Part shown: positions 17,637 through 26,329 of the stretch, one piece after another | Numbering within the stretch: position 1 is the first letter of the stretch | How the letters are laid out: each line of letters starts with the position of its first letter | DNA from: AP-15 sp963747735 | Lineage (GTDB): Bacteria > Pseudomonadota > Alphaproteobacteria > ATCC43930 > CGMCC-115725 | Direction of reading: 5' to 3' | DNA: 64,000 nucleotides | Assembly: GCA_963747735.1 (NCBI GenBank) | Contig: CAVVGE010000007.1 | Coordinates: 372,001 to 436,000 of the forward strand | Translations under genes and position numbers: made by a program | The notes under the pieces: model-generated | Databases searched by the model: none | Seen by the model: only the letters and a program-made list of their open reading frames with translations | What the model was told of the DNA's origin: nothing

Positions 17637-17678
17637 CCAGACCGTTGACAAAATTAGCCAGACCGTTGACAAAATTAG
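17637..17678 (+). repeat. 21-bp perfect tandem duplication
   Basis: Two contiguous identical 21-bp units, each CCAGACCGTTGACAAAATTAG, lie immediately before the ATG at 17680. Each carries a TTGACA, so a duplicated -35-like box is possible. No matching -10 box is evident. Confidence 0.85.
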
Positions 17679-17679
17679 G

Positions 17680-18051
17680 ATGGCGCTCATTCGACCGATC
17701 CCACTCGCCTTCTCGGCGCTGGTCATCGCCGCGCCGCTTCCGGCCGCGGGTCAAGCCGCCACAGGTCAAGCGGGCGCGACACCGGGGGGCGTCGTGCGCA
17801 ACGGTGTGGTGTCGCTCGGGATCCTCCCCACAGCTCCATCGCTGCCGACGAATCCGGCGGCGAGCGCCGCCGCCTCCCCCGCTTCCGGTGCTCGCTCGAC
17901 TGCCACCGCCACGACAAGCGGCGGCCCCGGCCGGTCCGGCGCGGGCGTGCCGGCGATGAGCGGCGTTCCGGCCTGGCTCACATGCCCGCCTTCCGGCGCC
18001 TCCGGCATCGCGCCATTCCTGACCGGCACCGACCTTTCCTGCGCCCCTTGA
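17680..18051 (+). CDS. Small secreted Ala/Pro/Ser-rich protein, unknown
   Basis: A frame of 123 codons from ATG 17680 with a plausible signal peptide (LAFSALVIAAPLPAAG). A low-complexity Ala/Ser/Thr/Gly/Pro mature part follows, ending with a Cys-containing tail (WLTCPPS, DLSCAP). I do not recognise a family. The ribosome binding site is poor and the composition is low-complexity, so it could be a chance open frame. The export signal and stop position argue mildly for a real gene. Confidence 0.4.
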   Translation: MALIRPIPLAFSALVIAAPLPAAGQAATGQAGATPGGVVRNGVVSLGILPTAPSLPTNPAASAAASPASGARSTATATTSGGPGRSGAGVPAMSGVPAWLTCPPSGASGIAPFLTGTDLSCAP

Positions 18052-18098
18052 GTAGCCCTTGCGCCGCGCGAATGACCGCCTGCTTCTCCTCGGCAAAA

Positions 18099-18122
18099 CG
18101 GGCGCACCCCAAGATGCGCCCG
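18099..18122 (-). terminator. Rho-independent terminator of PEP-CTERM gene 18158-18784
   Basis: An inverted repeat CGGGCGCA / TGCGCCCG with an 8-nt loop is followed on the minus strand by TTTT (18095-18098). It lies 35 bp past the PEP-CTERM stop codon. Confidence 0.75.
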
Positions 18123-18157
18123 CTGCTTTCTGCTGAAAAGCTGCCGCGCGGCGTCGG

Positions 18158-18784
18158 CTAGGCGCTTTGCCGGCGGCGCCCGGCCCCACCAAATCCGGTC
18201 ACACCAAATAAGGCGAGCAAGCCGACACCCAGCAAAGCCAGCGTCGAGGGCTCAGGTGTGGGCACGAATTCGCCGGCGTCCTGCGCGGCCGTAACGGCCT
18301 CAAAGCCATGGCCATAGATTGCGGCGAAGTTGGTGGTCGGGGTGAGGACGTTAGCCGCGTCTGTCCAGAAGTTGCCGCCCGTGGCTGTCAACGTAAACGT
18401 CACTGTAGGCGACTTGACAGCGCCGGTTTCCGCCGAGAACGTCCCAAAATGATCTTCGTTTCCCGGTCCGACGACGCCTCCGGGGATTGATACTGTCGCG
18501 TGGTAGCTCCCCTTGACGTTGATCAAAGCAGGGGTGTCGATTTTGCCGCTCGGCGCCACGAATTCTACCGTTGCACCGGTGTAATCGCCCGGCGAGCCGG
18601 TCGTGCCGGTGACGATTACCTTGATTGAGGACGAGTTCGGGATCAGAGGCGGGAGCGTATGACAAGCACCAGTGCATTCGGGTTGGTTCAGGAAAAAATC
18701 TATAACGTCGGCGCGCGCCTGCGCGGCGATGGTCAAAGCGGCCGCCACAGCGGCCATTGCGGGCAAATACCGAATTACCTTCAT
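18158..18784 (-). CDS. PEP-CTERM sorting domain protein
   Basis: A 208-residue secreted protein. ATG 18784 is preceded by AAAGGAGG; an upstream frame extension is ignored because it would pass through the promoter. The signal peptide is residues 1-25 (MKVIRYLPAMAAVAAALTIA, cleavage near ARAD). The mature part has a disulfide-capable CTGAC motif and a beta-rich domain. The C-terminus TPEPSTLALLGVGLLAL followed by GRRRQSA is a canonical PEP-CTERM exosortase signal. Transcription is most likely RpoN-dependent, given the perfect -24/-12 element at 18826-18840. Confidence 0.92.
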   Translation of the reverse strand: MKVIRYLPAMAAVAAALTIAAQARADVIDFFLNQPECTGACHTLPPLIPNSSSIKVIVTGTTGSPGDYTGATVEFVAPSGKIDTPALINVKGSYHATVSIPGGVVGPGNEDHFGTFSAETGAVKSPTVTFTLTATGGNFWTDAANVLTPTTNFAAIYGHGFEAVTAAQDAGEFVPTPEPSTLALLGVGLLALFGVTGFGGAGRRRQSA

Positions 18785-18825
18785 CTCAACCTCCTTTGAG
18801 CGTCTCTGCACAGCGCATTGGCGAC

Positions 18826-18840
18826 GCAACTTCCGTGCCA
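18826..18840 (-). promoter_or_regulatory. Sigma-54 (-24/-12) promoter of PEP-CTERM gene 18158-18784
   Basis: The minus strand reads TGGCACGGAAGTTGC, an exact consensus match. It begins 41 bp upstream of the ATG, giving a short leader that contains the AAAGGAGG ribosome binding site. Confidence 0.88.
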
Positions 18841-18905
18841 CTCTTGGTAGAGCGGGGGCGGCAGTGGTTAATCGTGGATGGCTGCTATATCGGCAAAATC
18901 GAAAG

Positions 18906-18922
18906 TGTAAGAAATTTCGACA
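18906..18922 (+). promoter_or_regulatory. 17-bp dyad site, copy 6
   Basis: Sequence TGTAAGAAATTTCGACA, among the best matches to the motif. It lies 65 bp upstream of the -24 element. Confidence 0.65.
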
Positions 18923-19007
18923 GGCGGCGAGCGTTTACAGAGATCTAAGATTTAATGAATTCAATGTGTTTAATGGAAAACTGGGCGCCGCCGACGACCG
19001 ATACGGG

Positions 19008-19024
19008 TGTAAAAAATACCGACA
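19008..19024 (+). promoter_or_regulatory. 17-bp dyad site, copy 7
   Basis: Sequence TGTAAAAAATACCGACA. It is 102 bp beyond copy 6. The 18785-19255 gap is A/T-rich for this genome and contains no gene, only these elements. Confidence 0.65.
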
Positions 19025-19255
19025 TGGCGGTGAAAACGCAGTCGATTGCCGAGGATCGACGCCGCAGCCTCTCGACCGGGATTCTCGATCCAATCGTGCT
19101 ATGTTGATAACACCAAAATCGCTATATTCACATGCTATGGCACGCGTCGGATCGACTTTGGCAAATCGGAGCGAGGGGCGGCGCGGATCGACCTGCTTGA
19201 AAATTTACCGCAGAACAGGAGGCGACGGGGGCCTCCCGCACCTATGGCGGGTTGA

Positions 19256-22200
19256 TCAAAACACCCAGCCGAGACCGACCCGGCCGATCGCATTCGATCC
19301 GCTGGTGCCGAAAGCGACGCCGGCCGACAGCACGAGGCCGGAATCTTGGACATGGTGCACGAGCGCGAGGGCAAACCCCTCCTGGCCGTGATAGGTGGCG
19401 CCGCCGCCGCCGATATAGGTGCGGCCGGCGTCGGGGATCATCGCGCCGCCGAGCGCCGAGGCTTCGGCGATGCCCGCCGAAAGGCGCTGGTCGAGGTTGT
19501 TGAGCGACGAGTTGAAATTCAAATCGAGCTGATTGATCCCCTGCGTGAACTGGCTGACATTGACCGCGTCGGTCGGGGCAATGCCGGGAGCGACATTGGC
19601 GATCCGCCGCTCCCCGCCGGGGATTCCGACCGAGACCGTGTTCGGCTGGCTCGCCACCGATCCCGCGCCGAGCGCCACTGAATTCGCCGCCAGCGCCTGC
19701 GCATTTTGGCCGAGCGCCACCGAATTCGCCCCGGCCGCGAGCGCGCCCTGGCCGCCGCCCAATGCGACCGAATTGTCGCCCGTCGCCTGCGCCGCCTGCC
19801 CGACCGCCAACGAGCCCATGCCCGATGCCGTCGCCCCCTGGCCGAAGGCCGAGGCTTCCCGGCCGCTCGCCGCTGCGCTCATGCCGACCGCCGTCGCGAA
19901 ATCGCCGCTCGCCATCGCACCCTGGCCCAGCGCCGTCGTGGCGATGCCGCTCGCCATCGCGCTCTGGCCCAACGCGCTGGCGCTAACAAAGCGGGCATTG
20001 GCCGCCTGGCCGACCGCGACCGCGTTGGTGCCGCTGGCAACGCTCGCCTGGCCGAAGGCGCTGGCGCCGGCGCCGCTCGCGCTGGCGCCTTGACCGAAGG
20101 TGCTGGCGTTCGCCCCACTGGCGTTGGCGCCTTGGCCGAAAGTGCTGGCGCCGGCACCGCTCGCATTGGCGCCTTGGCCGAAGGTGCTGGCGCTGGTACC
20201 GCTCGCGTTGGCGCCTTGGCCGAAGGTGCTGGCGCTGGCGCCGCTCGCGTTCGACCCCTGGCCGAACGTGCTGGCATTGGCGCCGCCGGCGTTGGACCCC
20301 TGACCAAAGGCGCTGGCATTGGTGCCGTCGGCGCTGGCGACCTGACCAAAGGCGCTGGCATTGGTGCCGCCGGCGCTGGCGACCTGGCCGAAGGCGCTGG
20401 CGTTTGCGCCGCCGGCGTTGGCGACTTGACCAAAGGCGCTGGCATTGGCGCCGCCGGCGCTGGCGACCTGGCCGAAGGCGCTGGCGTTTGTGGTATTGGC
20501 GAGCGCGCCGCTGCCGACCGCGGTGGCGTCGACCTCGCCCGCGCCGGTGGCGCCGGCCTGCGCACCGCGACCCAGCGCCGTCGTCCCGCCATTGCCCGCC
20601 TGGCCGCCGGCATCGGCGGCTTGGCCAAAAGCGCTCGACCCCGACCCGCTCGCCAGCGCCGCCTCGCCGGTCGTCGTCGAATTGTCGCCGCCCGCCAGCG
20701 CGCGCGCCCCGACACTCGTCGCCAGCGCCCCGGTCGCCCCGGCCGAGCGCCCGACCGCGGTCGCGTCTGCACTCAGCGCCGAGGCGCTGCTCCCCAGCGC
20801 CGTCGCGCCCGTCGCGCCCGCCACCGCAGAGACACCGAGCGCGCTGCTGTTCGTGCCGCTCGCCCGCGCGTTCTGACCGATCCCGGTGGCGTCGAGCCCG
20901 CTCGCATTCGCCAGGTCCCCGACGGCCGTCGACCGCATCCCGCTCGCGCTCGAATTGGTCCCCAGCGCCGAGGCGTTGGCACCGGTCGCCGTGGCGTTGA
21001 AGCCGAGCGCGCTGGCGCTCGCCCCGGCCGCCGTGCTGCTGGTGCCGATGGCACTCGCATTGGCCGCATTGGCAAAGGCGAAATTGCCGATTGCGGTGGC
21101 GTTGGTCTCGCCCGCCGCTGTCGCCCCGGCCAGCGCACCCTGCCCCAGCGCCGTCGTCCCGGCATTGCCAAAGGCACCGCCGGCATTGCTGAACTGGCCA
21201 AACGCGCTCGACCGCGACCCGCTCGCCAGCGCGTCGTCGCCGGTGACCGTGGCCGCGGCACCGCTCGCCACCGCCGCGCTGCCGACTGCCGTCGTCTCCG
21301 CCGCATTGGCGATCGACGAATGCCCAAGCGCCGTCGCCTCCATCCCGCTCGCAGAACTCGCCTGACCATACGCGCTCGAGCTCGCTCCGCTCGCGTTCGC
21401 CAGGTTGCCGCCTGCGGTCGACTGGGCCGCGCTGGCGGTCGAATCGGTCCCGAACGCGGACGCATTGTCGCCGCTCGCGAATGCCAAGGACCCGAGCGCG
21501 GTCGCATTCGTGCCGAACGCCCTGCTGCTCGCACCAAAGGCGCTGCTGTTCGAGCGGGTGGCCTGCGCACCGGCGCCGACCGCGGCCGAATCCGTCCCGG
21601 CGCCGATCGCCAACGTCCCGACGGCGGTCGAGCGGGCGGCGCTCGCAGTGGCAAAATCCCCGACCGCGGTCGCGCGCGCCGCTCCGGCGCTGGCGGACTG
21701 GCCGAGTGCCGTCGTATCCGCGGTGCTGGCGGTCGCGTTTACGCCAAGCGCGGTCGCATTTGCCCCGATCGCGGTGCTGCTGGCGCCGATGGCGCTGCTG
21801 TTCACGGCATTGGCAAAGGCGAAATTGCCGACCGCGGTTGCGTTGGTCTCGCCCGCCGCGGTCGCTCCGGCCAGCGCACCCTGCCCCACCGCTGTCGTCC
21901 CGGCATTGCCAAAGCGGCCGCCAGCGTTGCTGAATTGGCCAAAGGCGCTCGACCGCGCCCCGCTCGCCAGCGCGTCGTCGCCGGCGGCCGTCGCCGCCGC
22001 GCCCGTCGCCACCGCCGCGTTGCCGACCGCGGTCGTGTCCGCGGCATTGGCAATCGACGAATGCCCCAGCGCCGTCGCGTCGGTCCCGCTCGCTGTGCTG
22101 GCTTGGCCGAAGGCGCTGGCGTTTGCGGTGTTGGCGAGCGCGCCGCTGCCGACCGCGGTGGCGTCGACCTCGCCCGCGCCGGTGGCGCCGGCCTGCGCAC

Positions 22201-23278
22201 CGCGACCCAGCGCCGTCGTCCCGCCATTGCCGGTCTGGCCGCCGGCATCGGCGGCTTGGCCAAACGCGCTCGACCCCGCCCCGCTCGCCAGCGCCGCCTC
22301 GCCGGTCGTCGTCGAATTGTCGCCGCCCGCCAGCGCGCGCGCCCCGACACTCGTCGCCAGCGTCCCGGTCGCCCCCGCCGAGCGCCCGACCGCGGTCGCG
22401 TCTGCGCTCAGCGCCGAGGCATTGCTCCCCAGCGCCGTCGCGCCCGGCTCGCTCGCCACCGCAAAGACGCCGAGCGCGCTGCTGTTCGTGCCGCTCGCCC
22501 GCGCGTTCTGACCGATCCCGGTGGCGTCGAGCCCGCTCGCATTCGCCAGGTCCCCGACTGCCGTCGACCGCATCCCGCTCGCGCTCGAATTGGTGCCCAA
22601 CGCCGAGGCATTCACGCCGGTCGCCGTCGCGTTGAAGCCGAGCGCGCTGGCGCTCGCCCCGACCGCCGTGCTGCTGGTGCCGACGGCACTCGCATTCACC
22701 GCATTGGCAAAGGCGAAATTGCCGATTGCGGTGGCGTTGGTCTCGCCCGCCGCTGTCGCCCCGGCCAGCGCACCCTGCCCCAGCGCCGTCGTCCCGGCAT
22801 TGCCAAAGGCACCGCCGGCATTGCTGAACTGGCCAAACGCGCTCGACCGCGACCCGCTCGCCAGCGCGTTCTCGCCGGTGACCGTCGCCGCCGCGCCGCT
22901 CGCCACCGCCGCGCTGCCGACCGCCGTCGTGTCCGCCGCATTGGCGATCGACGAATGCCCCAGCGCCGTCGCCTCCACCCCGCTCGCCGCACTCGCCTGA
23001 CCATAGGCGCTGGCGCTCACGGCATTGGCCAGCGCCCCGCTGCCCACCGCCGTGGCCTGGCCGGCATTGGCGGTTGCGCCGACGCCGACCGCGGTTGCCT
23101 GTGCCGCATTTGCCGAAGAGCCGGAGCCGCAGGCAAAGGACGCGCTGCCGGCATTTTGGGCGCAGCCCGCGGGGGCCGGCGGCGGCGGCACCGTCTGGGC
23201 CCGCGCCCCGCCCGCGGCGATGGCGGTGAGCGCCGACAGGGCGGCGCCGAGGATCGCCGAACGCATGCGCCCCCGCAT
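19256..23278 (-). CDS. Trimeric autotransporter adhesin (YadA-like, type Vc)
   Basis: A surface adhesin of about 1340 residues. I place the start at 23278 (MRGRMRSAILG) or 23266. The frame stays open to 23578 but would then run into the tRNA gene. The signal peptide is about residues 1-27, ending ARAQ. Residues about 45-1200 are YadA/Hep_Hag head repeats of 14 residues (TALGxxAxAxGxxA type, here NASAFGQxAxAxG). A neck follows (VASQPNTVSVG, then RRIANVAPGIAPTDAVNVSQF), then a short coiled coil and a C-terminal four-strand YadA anchor ending GRVGLGWVF with terminal Phe. The protein is expected to trimerise in the outer membrane and bind surfaces. The gene contains large internal duplications. 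Confidence 0.93.
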   Translation of the reverse strand: MRGRMRSAILGAALSALTAIAAGGARAQTVPPPPAPAGCAQNAGSASFACGSGSSANAAQATAVGVGATANAGQATAVGSGALANAVSASAYGQASAASGVEATALGHSSIANAADTTAVGSAAVASGAAATVTGENALASGSRSSAFGQFSNAGGAFGNAGTTALGQGALAGATAAGETNATAIGNFAFANAVNASAVGTSSTAVGASASALGFNATATGVNASALGTNSSASGMRSTAVGDLANASGLDATGIGQNARASGTNSSALGVFAVASEPGATALGSNASALSADATAVGRSAGATGTLATSVGARALAGGDNSTTTGEAALASGAGSSAFGQAADAGGQTGNGGTTALGRGAQAGATGAGEVDATAVGSGALANTANASAFGQASTASGTDATALGHSSIANAADTTAVGNAAVATGAAATAAGDDALASGARSSAFGQFSNAGGRFGNAGTTAVGQGALAGATAAGETNATAVGNFAFANAVNSSAIGASSTAIGANATALGVNATASTADTTALGQSASAGAARATAVGDFATASAARSTAVGTLAIGAGTDSAAVGAGAQATRSNSSAFGASSRAFGTNATALGSLAFASGDNASAFGTDSTASAAQSTAGGNLANASGASSSAYGQASSASGMEATALGHSSIANAAETTAVGSAAVASGAAATVTGDDALASGSRSSAFGQFSNAGGAFGNAGTTALGQGALAGATAAGETNATAIGNFAFANAANASAIGTSSTAAGASASALGFNATATGANASALGTNSSASGMRSTAVGDLANASGLDATGIGQNARASGTNSSALGVSAVAGATGATALGSSASALSADATAVGRSAGATGALATSVGARALAGGDNSTTTGEAALASGSGSSAFGQAADAGGQAGNGGTTALGRGAQAGATGAGEVDATAVGSGALANTTNASAFGQVASAGGANASAFGQVANAGGANASAFGQVASAGGTNASAFGQVASADGTNASAFGQGSNAGGANASTFGQGSNASGASASTFGQGANASGTSASTFGQGANASGAGASTFGQGANASGANASTFGQGASASGAGASAFGQASVASGTNAVAVGQAANARFVSASALGQSAMASGIATTALGQGAMASGDFATAVGMSAAASGREASAFGQGATASGMGSLAVGQAAQATGDNSVALGGGQGALAAGANSVALGQNAQALAANSVALGAGSVASQPNTVSVGIPGGERRIANVAPGIAPTDAVNVSQFTQGINQLDLNFNSSLNNLDQRLSAGIAEASALGGAMIPDAGRTYIGGGGATYHGQEGFALALVHHVQDSGLVLSAGVAFGTSGSNAIGRVGLGWVF
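20020..20497 (-). repeat. 42-bp tandem repeats inside the adhesin gene
   Basis: About eleven successive 42-bp units encode the 14-residue head repeat NASAFGQVASAGGA and close variants (AFGQ or TFGQ core). They are nearly identical at DNA level, unlike the more diverged head repeats elsewhere in the gene. Copy number is likely to vary by slippage or recombination. Confidence 0.8.
20480..21375 (-). repeat. 0.9-kb internal direct repeat, copy A (partner 22115-23010)
   Basis: This segment matches 22115-23010 without gaps at a constant offset of 1635 bp (545 codons), with scattered substitutions. A third, partial copy (about 21791-22110) lies between them. The unit starts at the TNASAFGQ-type boundary and includes ATALGHSSIANAA, RSSAFGQFSNAGG and TATGIGQ-like segments. 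It reflects recent segmental duplication in the adhesin head. Confidence 0.85.
22115..23010 (-). repeat. 0.9-kb internal direct repeat, copy B
   Basis: Partner of 20480-21375 at an offset of exactly 1635 bp. Frame is preserved, so both copies are translated. Confidence 0.85.
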
Positions 23279-23548
23279 CCACCCTCGGGATGAGAAATGA
23301 CCGGCCATCGAAGGCCCCCGCCTTGCCGCTTCGACGTGGCCGTCCGGCCACAAAGGCAAAAGGTAACACGTTTGGCGGCGCGCACACCAATCCATCGGTG
23401 ATTGATTATCGCCTTCGCGGCGCACCGTTCTCCGGCTCCGTTCGATGTGTCCGAGGCCGGTCGGCTCACATCTGGGCAGCTCAACCGGTACGAACTTTGT
23501 CCGATTTCCAGCAGGATGTTGCTCACGAGGATTGTTGCCCGGCAGGAT

Positions 23549-23625
23549 TGGCGCGCCCGGAGGGAGTCGAACCCCCAACCCCCAGATCCGTAGTCTGGTG
23601 CTCTATCCAATTGAGCTACGGGCGC
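23549..23625 (-). tRNA. tRNA-Arg (anticodon ACG)
   Basis: A full cloverleaf on the minus strand. The acceptor is GCGCCCG/CGGGCGC, the D-arm GCTC...GAGC, and the anticodon stem CCAGA/TCTGG with loop CTACGGA (anticodon ACG, plus-strand positions 23589-23591). The T-arm is GGGGG-TTCGACT-CCCTC, followed by discriminator G and an encoded CCA end (23549-23551). The 77-nt length is typical. The 23279-23548 stretch between it and the adhesin gene shows no gene. Confidence 0.97.
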
Positions 23626-23710
23626 ATGCCGGGCCGGCGGGGGGCGCAAGAACTACCCCAACCGCCTGCGACAAGGCAAGATCGAAGCGTAGCGCCGGGA
23701 AGGATCGGGG

Positions 23711-24940
23711 ATGATGGACGAGGCGATGGTGAAGAATCCTGCTGCCGACGACCCGGCGGCAAGACCCGCGGTAACGCTGCTGGCGGGCGCGCACCGGCGT
23801 GCCGAGCGCGGTCATCCGTGGGTCTTTTCGAACGAAATTCAGATGGACGAGGCGGCAAAGGCGCTGCTGCCCGGCACGCTCGTCACCCTGCGCCGGGCGG
23901 ACGAGAGCGCGCTCGGGGTGGCGATGTTCAACCCGCGCACACTGATCGCCGCGCGTCTCCTCGATCGCGACGCCGCCCGGCCGATCGGCCGGCGCTTTTT
24001 TGCCCGCCGCCTGGAGCGCGCCCTGCGGCTGCGCGAGCGGCTGTTCGACGCGCCGTATTACCGGCTCGTTCATGCCGAAGCCGACGGGCTGCCCGGGCTC
24101 GTCGTCGATCGCTATGGCGAGGTCCTGGCGGTCCAGTCGAACACCGCCGGGATGGCGCGTTTCGAGCCGCTGGTGCTCGAGGCGCTCGGGGCATTGCTGA
24201 TGCCCACCGCGATCGTGCTGCGCAACGACAGCCCAGCGCGCGCCTTGGAGGGTTTGACAACGGAGGCGAGGGTCGCCCAGGGCGCCCTCGATGACGAAGT
24301 GGCCGTGCACGAGGACGGCGCCGAGTTCCCGGTCGATCCGCTCACCGGGCAGAAAACCGGCTGGTTTTTCGATCAGCGCGACAATCGCCGGTTTATCGCT
24401 GCCGCGGCGCGCGATGCGCGCGTCCTCGACCTTTACTGCCATACTGGCGGGTTTGCCGTTCAAACGGCGCGCGGCGGCGCGGTCTCGGCGCTCGGGATCG
24501 ACCGCTCCGAGCCAGCGCTGGCGCTCGCCGCCGCCGCGGCGGCGCGCAACGGGGTCGGCGAGCGCTGCAGCTTTCGCCGCGCCGAGGTTTTTGCCGAGGC
24601 CGCCCGGCTCGCCGGCGAAGCCGAGCGGTTCGACATCGTCGTCGCCGACCCGCCCGCCTTCGCCCGGTCGCGCAAGGAGGTCGGGGCCGCCTTGCGCGGC
24701 TACCGCAAGCTCGCGCGCCTCGCCGCCGCGCTGGTGGCGCCGGGCGGGCTTTTGCTCCTCGCCTCGTGCTCGTTCAATGTCGGTGCGGCCGAATTCACCG
24801 AAGCGGCTTGGCGCGGGCTCGGCGCCGCCGGTCGCGACGGGCGCATCCTGCATGCCGCCGGCGCCGGGCCCGACCATCCGGTCCATCCCGCCCTGCCCGA
24901 GACCGCCTACCTCAAGACGCTGACATGGGCGCTCGACTGA
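23711..24940 (+). CDS. rlmI: RlmI-like class I SAM-dependent rRNA methyltransferase
   Basis: A 409-residue protein of the RlmI/RlmK family, which makes 5-methylcytosine in 23S rRNA (position 1962 in E. coli). It has an N-terminal PUA domain (AERGHPWVFSNEI, residues 30-110), a central EEHEE-like linker (RLVHAEADGLPGLVVDRYG), and a C-terminal Rossmann methyltransferase. SAM motifs are VLDLYCHTGGFAVQTARGG and VVADPPAFARSRK. The catalytic Cys is probably in LLASCSFNV. ATG 23711 or the adjacent 23714 is the start. It overlaps the convergent kinase gene end by 29 bp. Confidence 0.88.
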   Translation: MMDEAMVKNPAADDPAARPAVTLLAGAHRRAERGHPWVFSNEIQMDEAAKALLPGTLVTLRRADESALGVAMFNPRTLIAARLLDRDAARPIGRRFFARRLERALRLRERLFDAPYYRLVHAEADGLPGLVVDRYGEVLAVQSNTAGMARFEPLVLEALGALLMPTAIVLRNDSPARALEGLTTEARVAQGALDDEVAVHEDGAEFPVDPLTGQKTGWFFDQRDNRRFIAAAARDARVLDLYCHTGGFAVQTARGGAVSALGIDRSEPALALAAAAAARNGVGERCSFRRAEVFAEAARLAGEAERFDIVVADPPAFARSRKEVGAALRGYRKLARLAAALVAPGGLLLLASCSFNVGAAEFTEAAWRGLGAAGRDGRILHAAGAGPDHPVHPALPETAYLKTLTWALD

Positions 24941-26318
24941 CCTCGGCGGCGCGGGCGGCAGGGGCCGGCAGGGTCAGGCGAAAGACGGTGCCGGCGGCCG
25001 TGCTCGACAGCAGCACCAGATCACCGCCATGCGCGCGCATCAGCTCGCGCGCGATCGCCAGTCCCAAGCCGGTGCCGCCGAGCCTCGCCGAGCCGAAAAA
25101 CGGGCGGAACAAATTCTCTTGCGCCTTTGGCGGCAGGCCGTGGCCGTCATCGGCGATCTCGATGGCGATCGCCCCCGGCTCGGGCTCGCCCGAAAAGCGC
25201 AGATGCCGAGCCCCCGCTTCGACGGCATTGCGGGCAAGGTTCGACAAGACGCGGTAGAGCTGATCGCGGTCGGCCAGCACCGTCAGATCGGCCGGGACTG
25301 CGCAATCGAGCGCCAGCTCGTGCTCGGAGACGCCGAGGGCGGGGCCGATCTCGTCGATCAGCGGCTTTAGCGCGAAACGGCTCGGCGCCAAGGGCGGCGT
25401 CCCCTCGCGGGAAAAATCGAGGGTCTGCGTGCACAACGCCACCGCGCGATCGATCGCATCGAGCAGCCGCGGAGCGATGCGGCGCACCTCGGGTGCGGCA
25501 CTCGCGGTCAGCCCATCGGTGACGAGCCGGGCGGTCGCCAGGATATTGCGCAGATCGTGGTTGATCTTGGTGACCGCGGTGCCGAGCGCCGCGAGCCGCG
25601 CGTTCTGTCCCAGCGCCCGGCGCACCGCCTCCTGCGAGACCGCGAGCTCGCGCTCGGCGAGGCCGATCTCGTCGACGCGGCCGCTCGGCACGATCACCCG
25701 CGAGGCATTCTCGGGGTCTTCGCGAAACGCGATCATGCTCGCGGTGATGCGCCGCATCGGGCGCACCAAAAGCCATTGCAGGCTCAGATAGACGAGCGTT
25801 GCGGCGAGCAGCGAGATGACGATCGACATTTCGAGAATGCGGATGCCGAAGGCCCACATCTCATGCCGTATCGGCGCCTCCTCGAGCAGCACCACGACGG
25901 TCTCGGCCGGGTCGCCCGGCGCCGGCCCGAGCACGCGCAGCATGCGGTCGTCATGGCGGACGAGCGCGCCGAAGGATCCTCTGATCGCGCCCCACACACT
26001 CGGATGGGTCAGGTCGATCGTCATGCTCGCGGGCGGCGGGGTCGGCCGGTCGAGCATCAGCACCATGCCGTTCGGGCGATGCAGGATCACGGCGTGAGCG
26101 CCGACCCGGGCCAAGAGCCGGTTTACCAGGCCCTGGTCGAGGTGGCCGGTCGGGCTCGCTTCGAGCGCCAGGATCGCGAGGCGGCCGGCGGCGATCCGGT
26201 TTTCGAAATAGGTCATGCGAAAACGCGCCACCGACGGCACGAAGATCAGCACCTCGCCGACCATCACGAAAAAGACGGTCAAGATCAGCAGACGGGCGGA
26301 CAAGCTTTTCAGCAGCAC
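24912..26318 (-). CDS. Membrane sensor histidine kinase (orphan)
   Basis: A 468-residue two-component sensor with GTG 26318 after GAGGCGG. The frame is open further upstream but that part lies in the neighbouring reductase gene. TM1 is residues 8-30, followed by a periplasmic sensor of about 120 residues. TM2 is residues 160-185, then a HAMP linker (RPMRRITASMIAF). The H-box NHDLRNIL carries the phospho-acceptor His254. The catalytic ATPase domain has the N-box NLARNAVEAG, G1 IADDGHGLP, F-box FRPFFGS and G2 GGTGLGLAIA. No response regulator is adjacent, so its partner is elsewhere. It is 11 bp downstream of the flavin reductase gene and probably in the same transcript. Confidence 0.9.
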   Translation of the reverse strand: MLLKSLSARLLILTVFFVMVGEVLIFVPSVARFRMTYFENRIAAGRLAILALEASPTGHLDQGLVNRLLARVGAHAVILHRPNGMVLMLDRPTPPPASMTIDLTHPSVWGAIRGSFGALVRHDDRMLRVLGPAPGDPAETVVVLLEEAPIRHEMWAFGIRILEMSIVISLLAATLVYLSLQWLLVRPMRRITASMIAFREDPENASRVIVPSGRVDEIGLAERELAVSQEAVRRALGQNARLAALGTAVTKINHDLRNILATARLVTDGLTASAAPEVRRIAPRLLDAIDRAVALCTQTLDFSREGTPPLAPSRFALKPLIDEIGPALGVSEHELALDCAVPADLTVLADRDQLYRVLSNLARNAVEAGARHLRFSGEPEPGAIAIEIADDGHGLPPKAQENLFRPFFGSARLGGTGLGLAIARELMRAHGGDLVLLSSTAAGTVFRLTLPAPAARAAEVSRAPMSAS

Positions 26319-26329
26319 GGCCGCCTCGC

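Noticed and set aside
19706..23293. Open frame of 1195 codons on the plus strand, antisense to the adhesin gene
   Set aside because: It is low-complexity Arg/Ala/Gly sequence created by the repetitive codon use of the adhesin on the other strand. It has no ribosome binding site or family resemblance.
23279..23578. N-terminal extension of the adhesin frame to 23578
   Set aside because: It would overlap the tRNA gene and put about 100 residues before a clear signal peptide.
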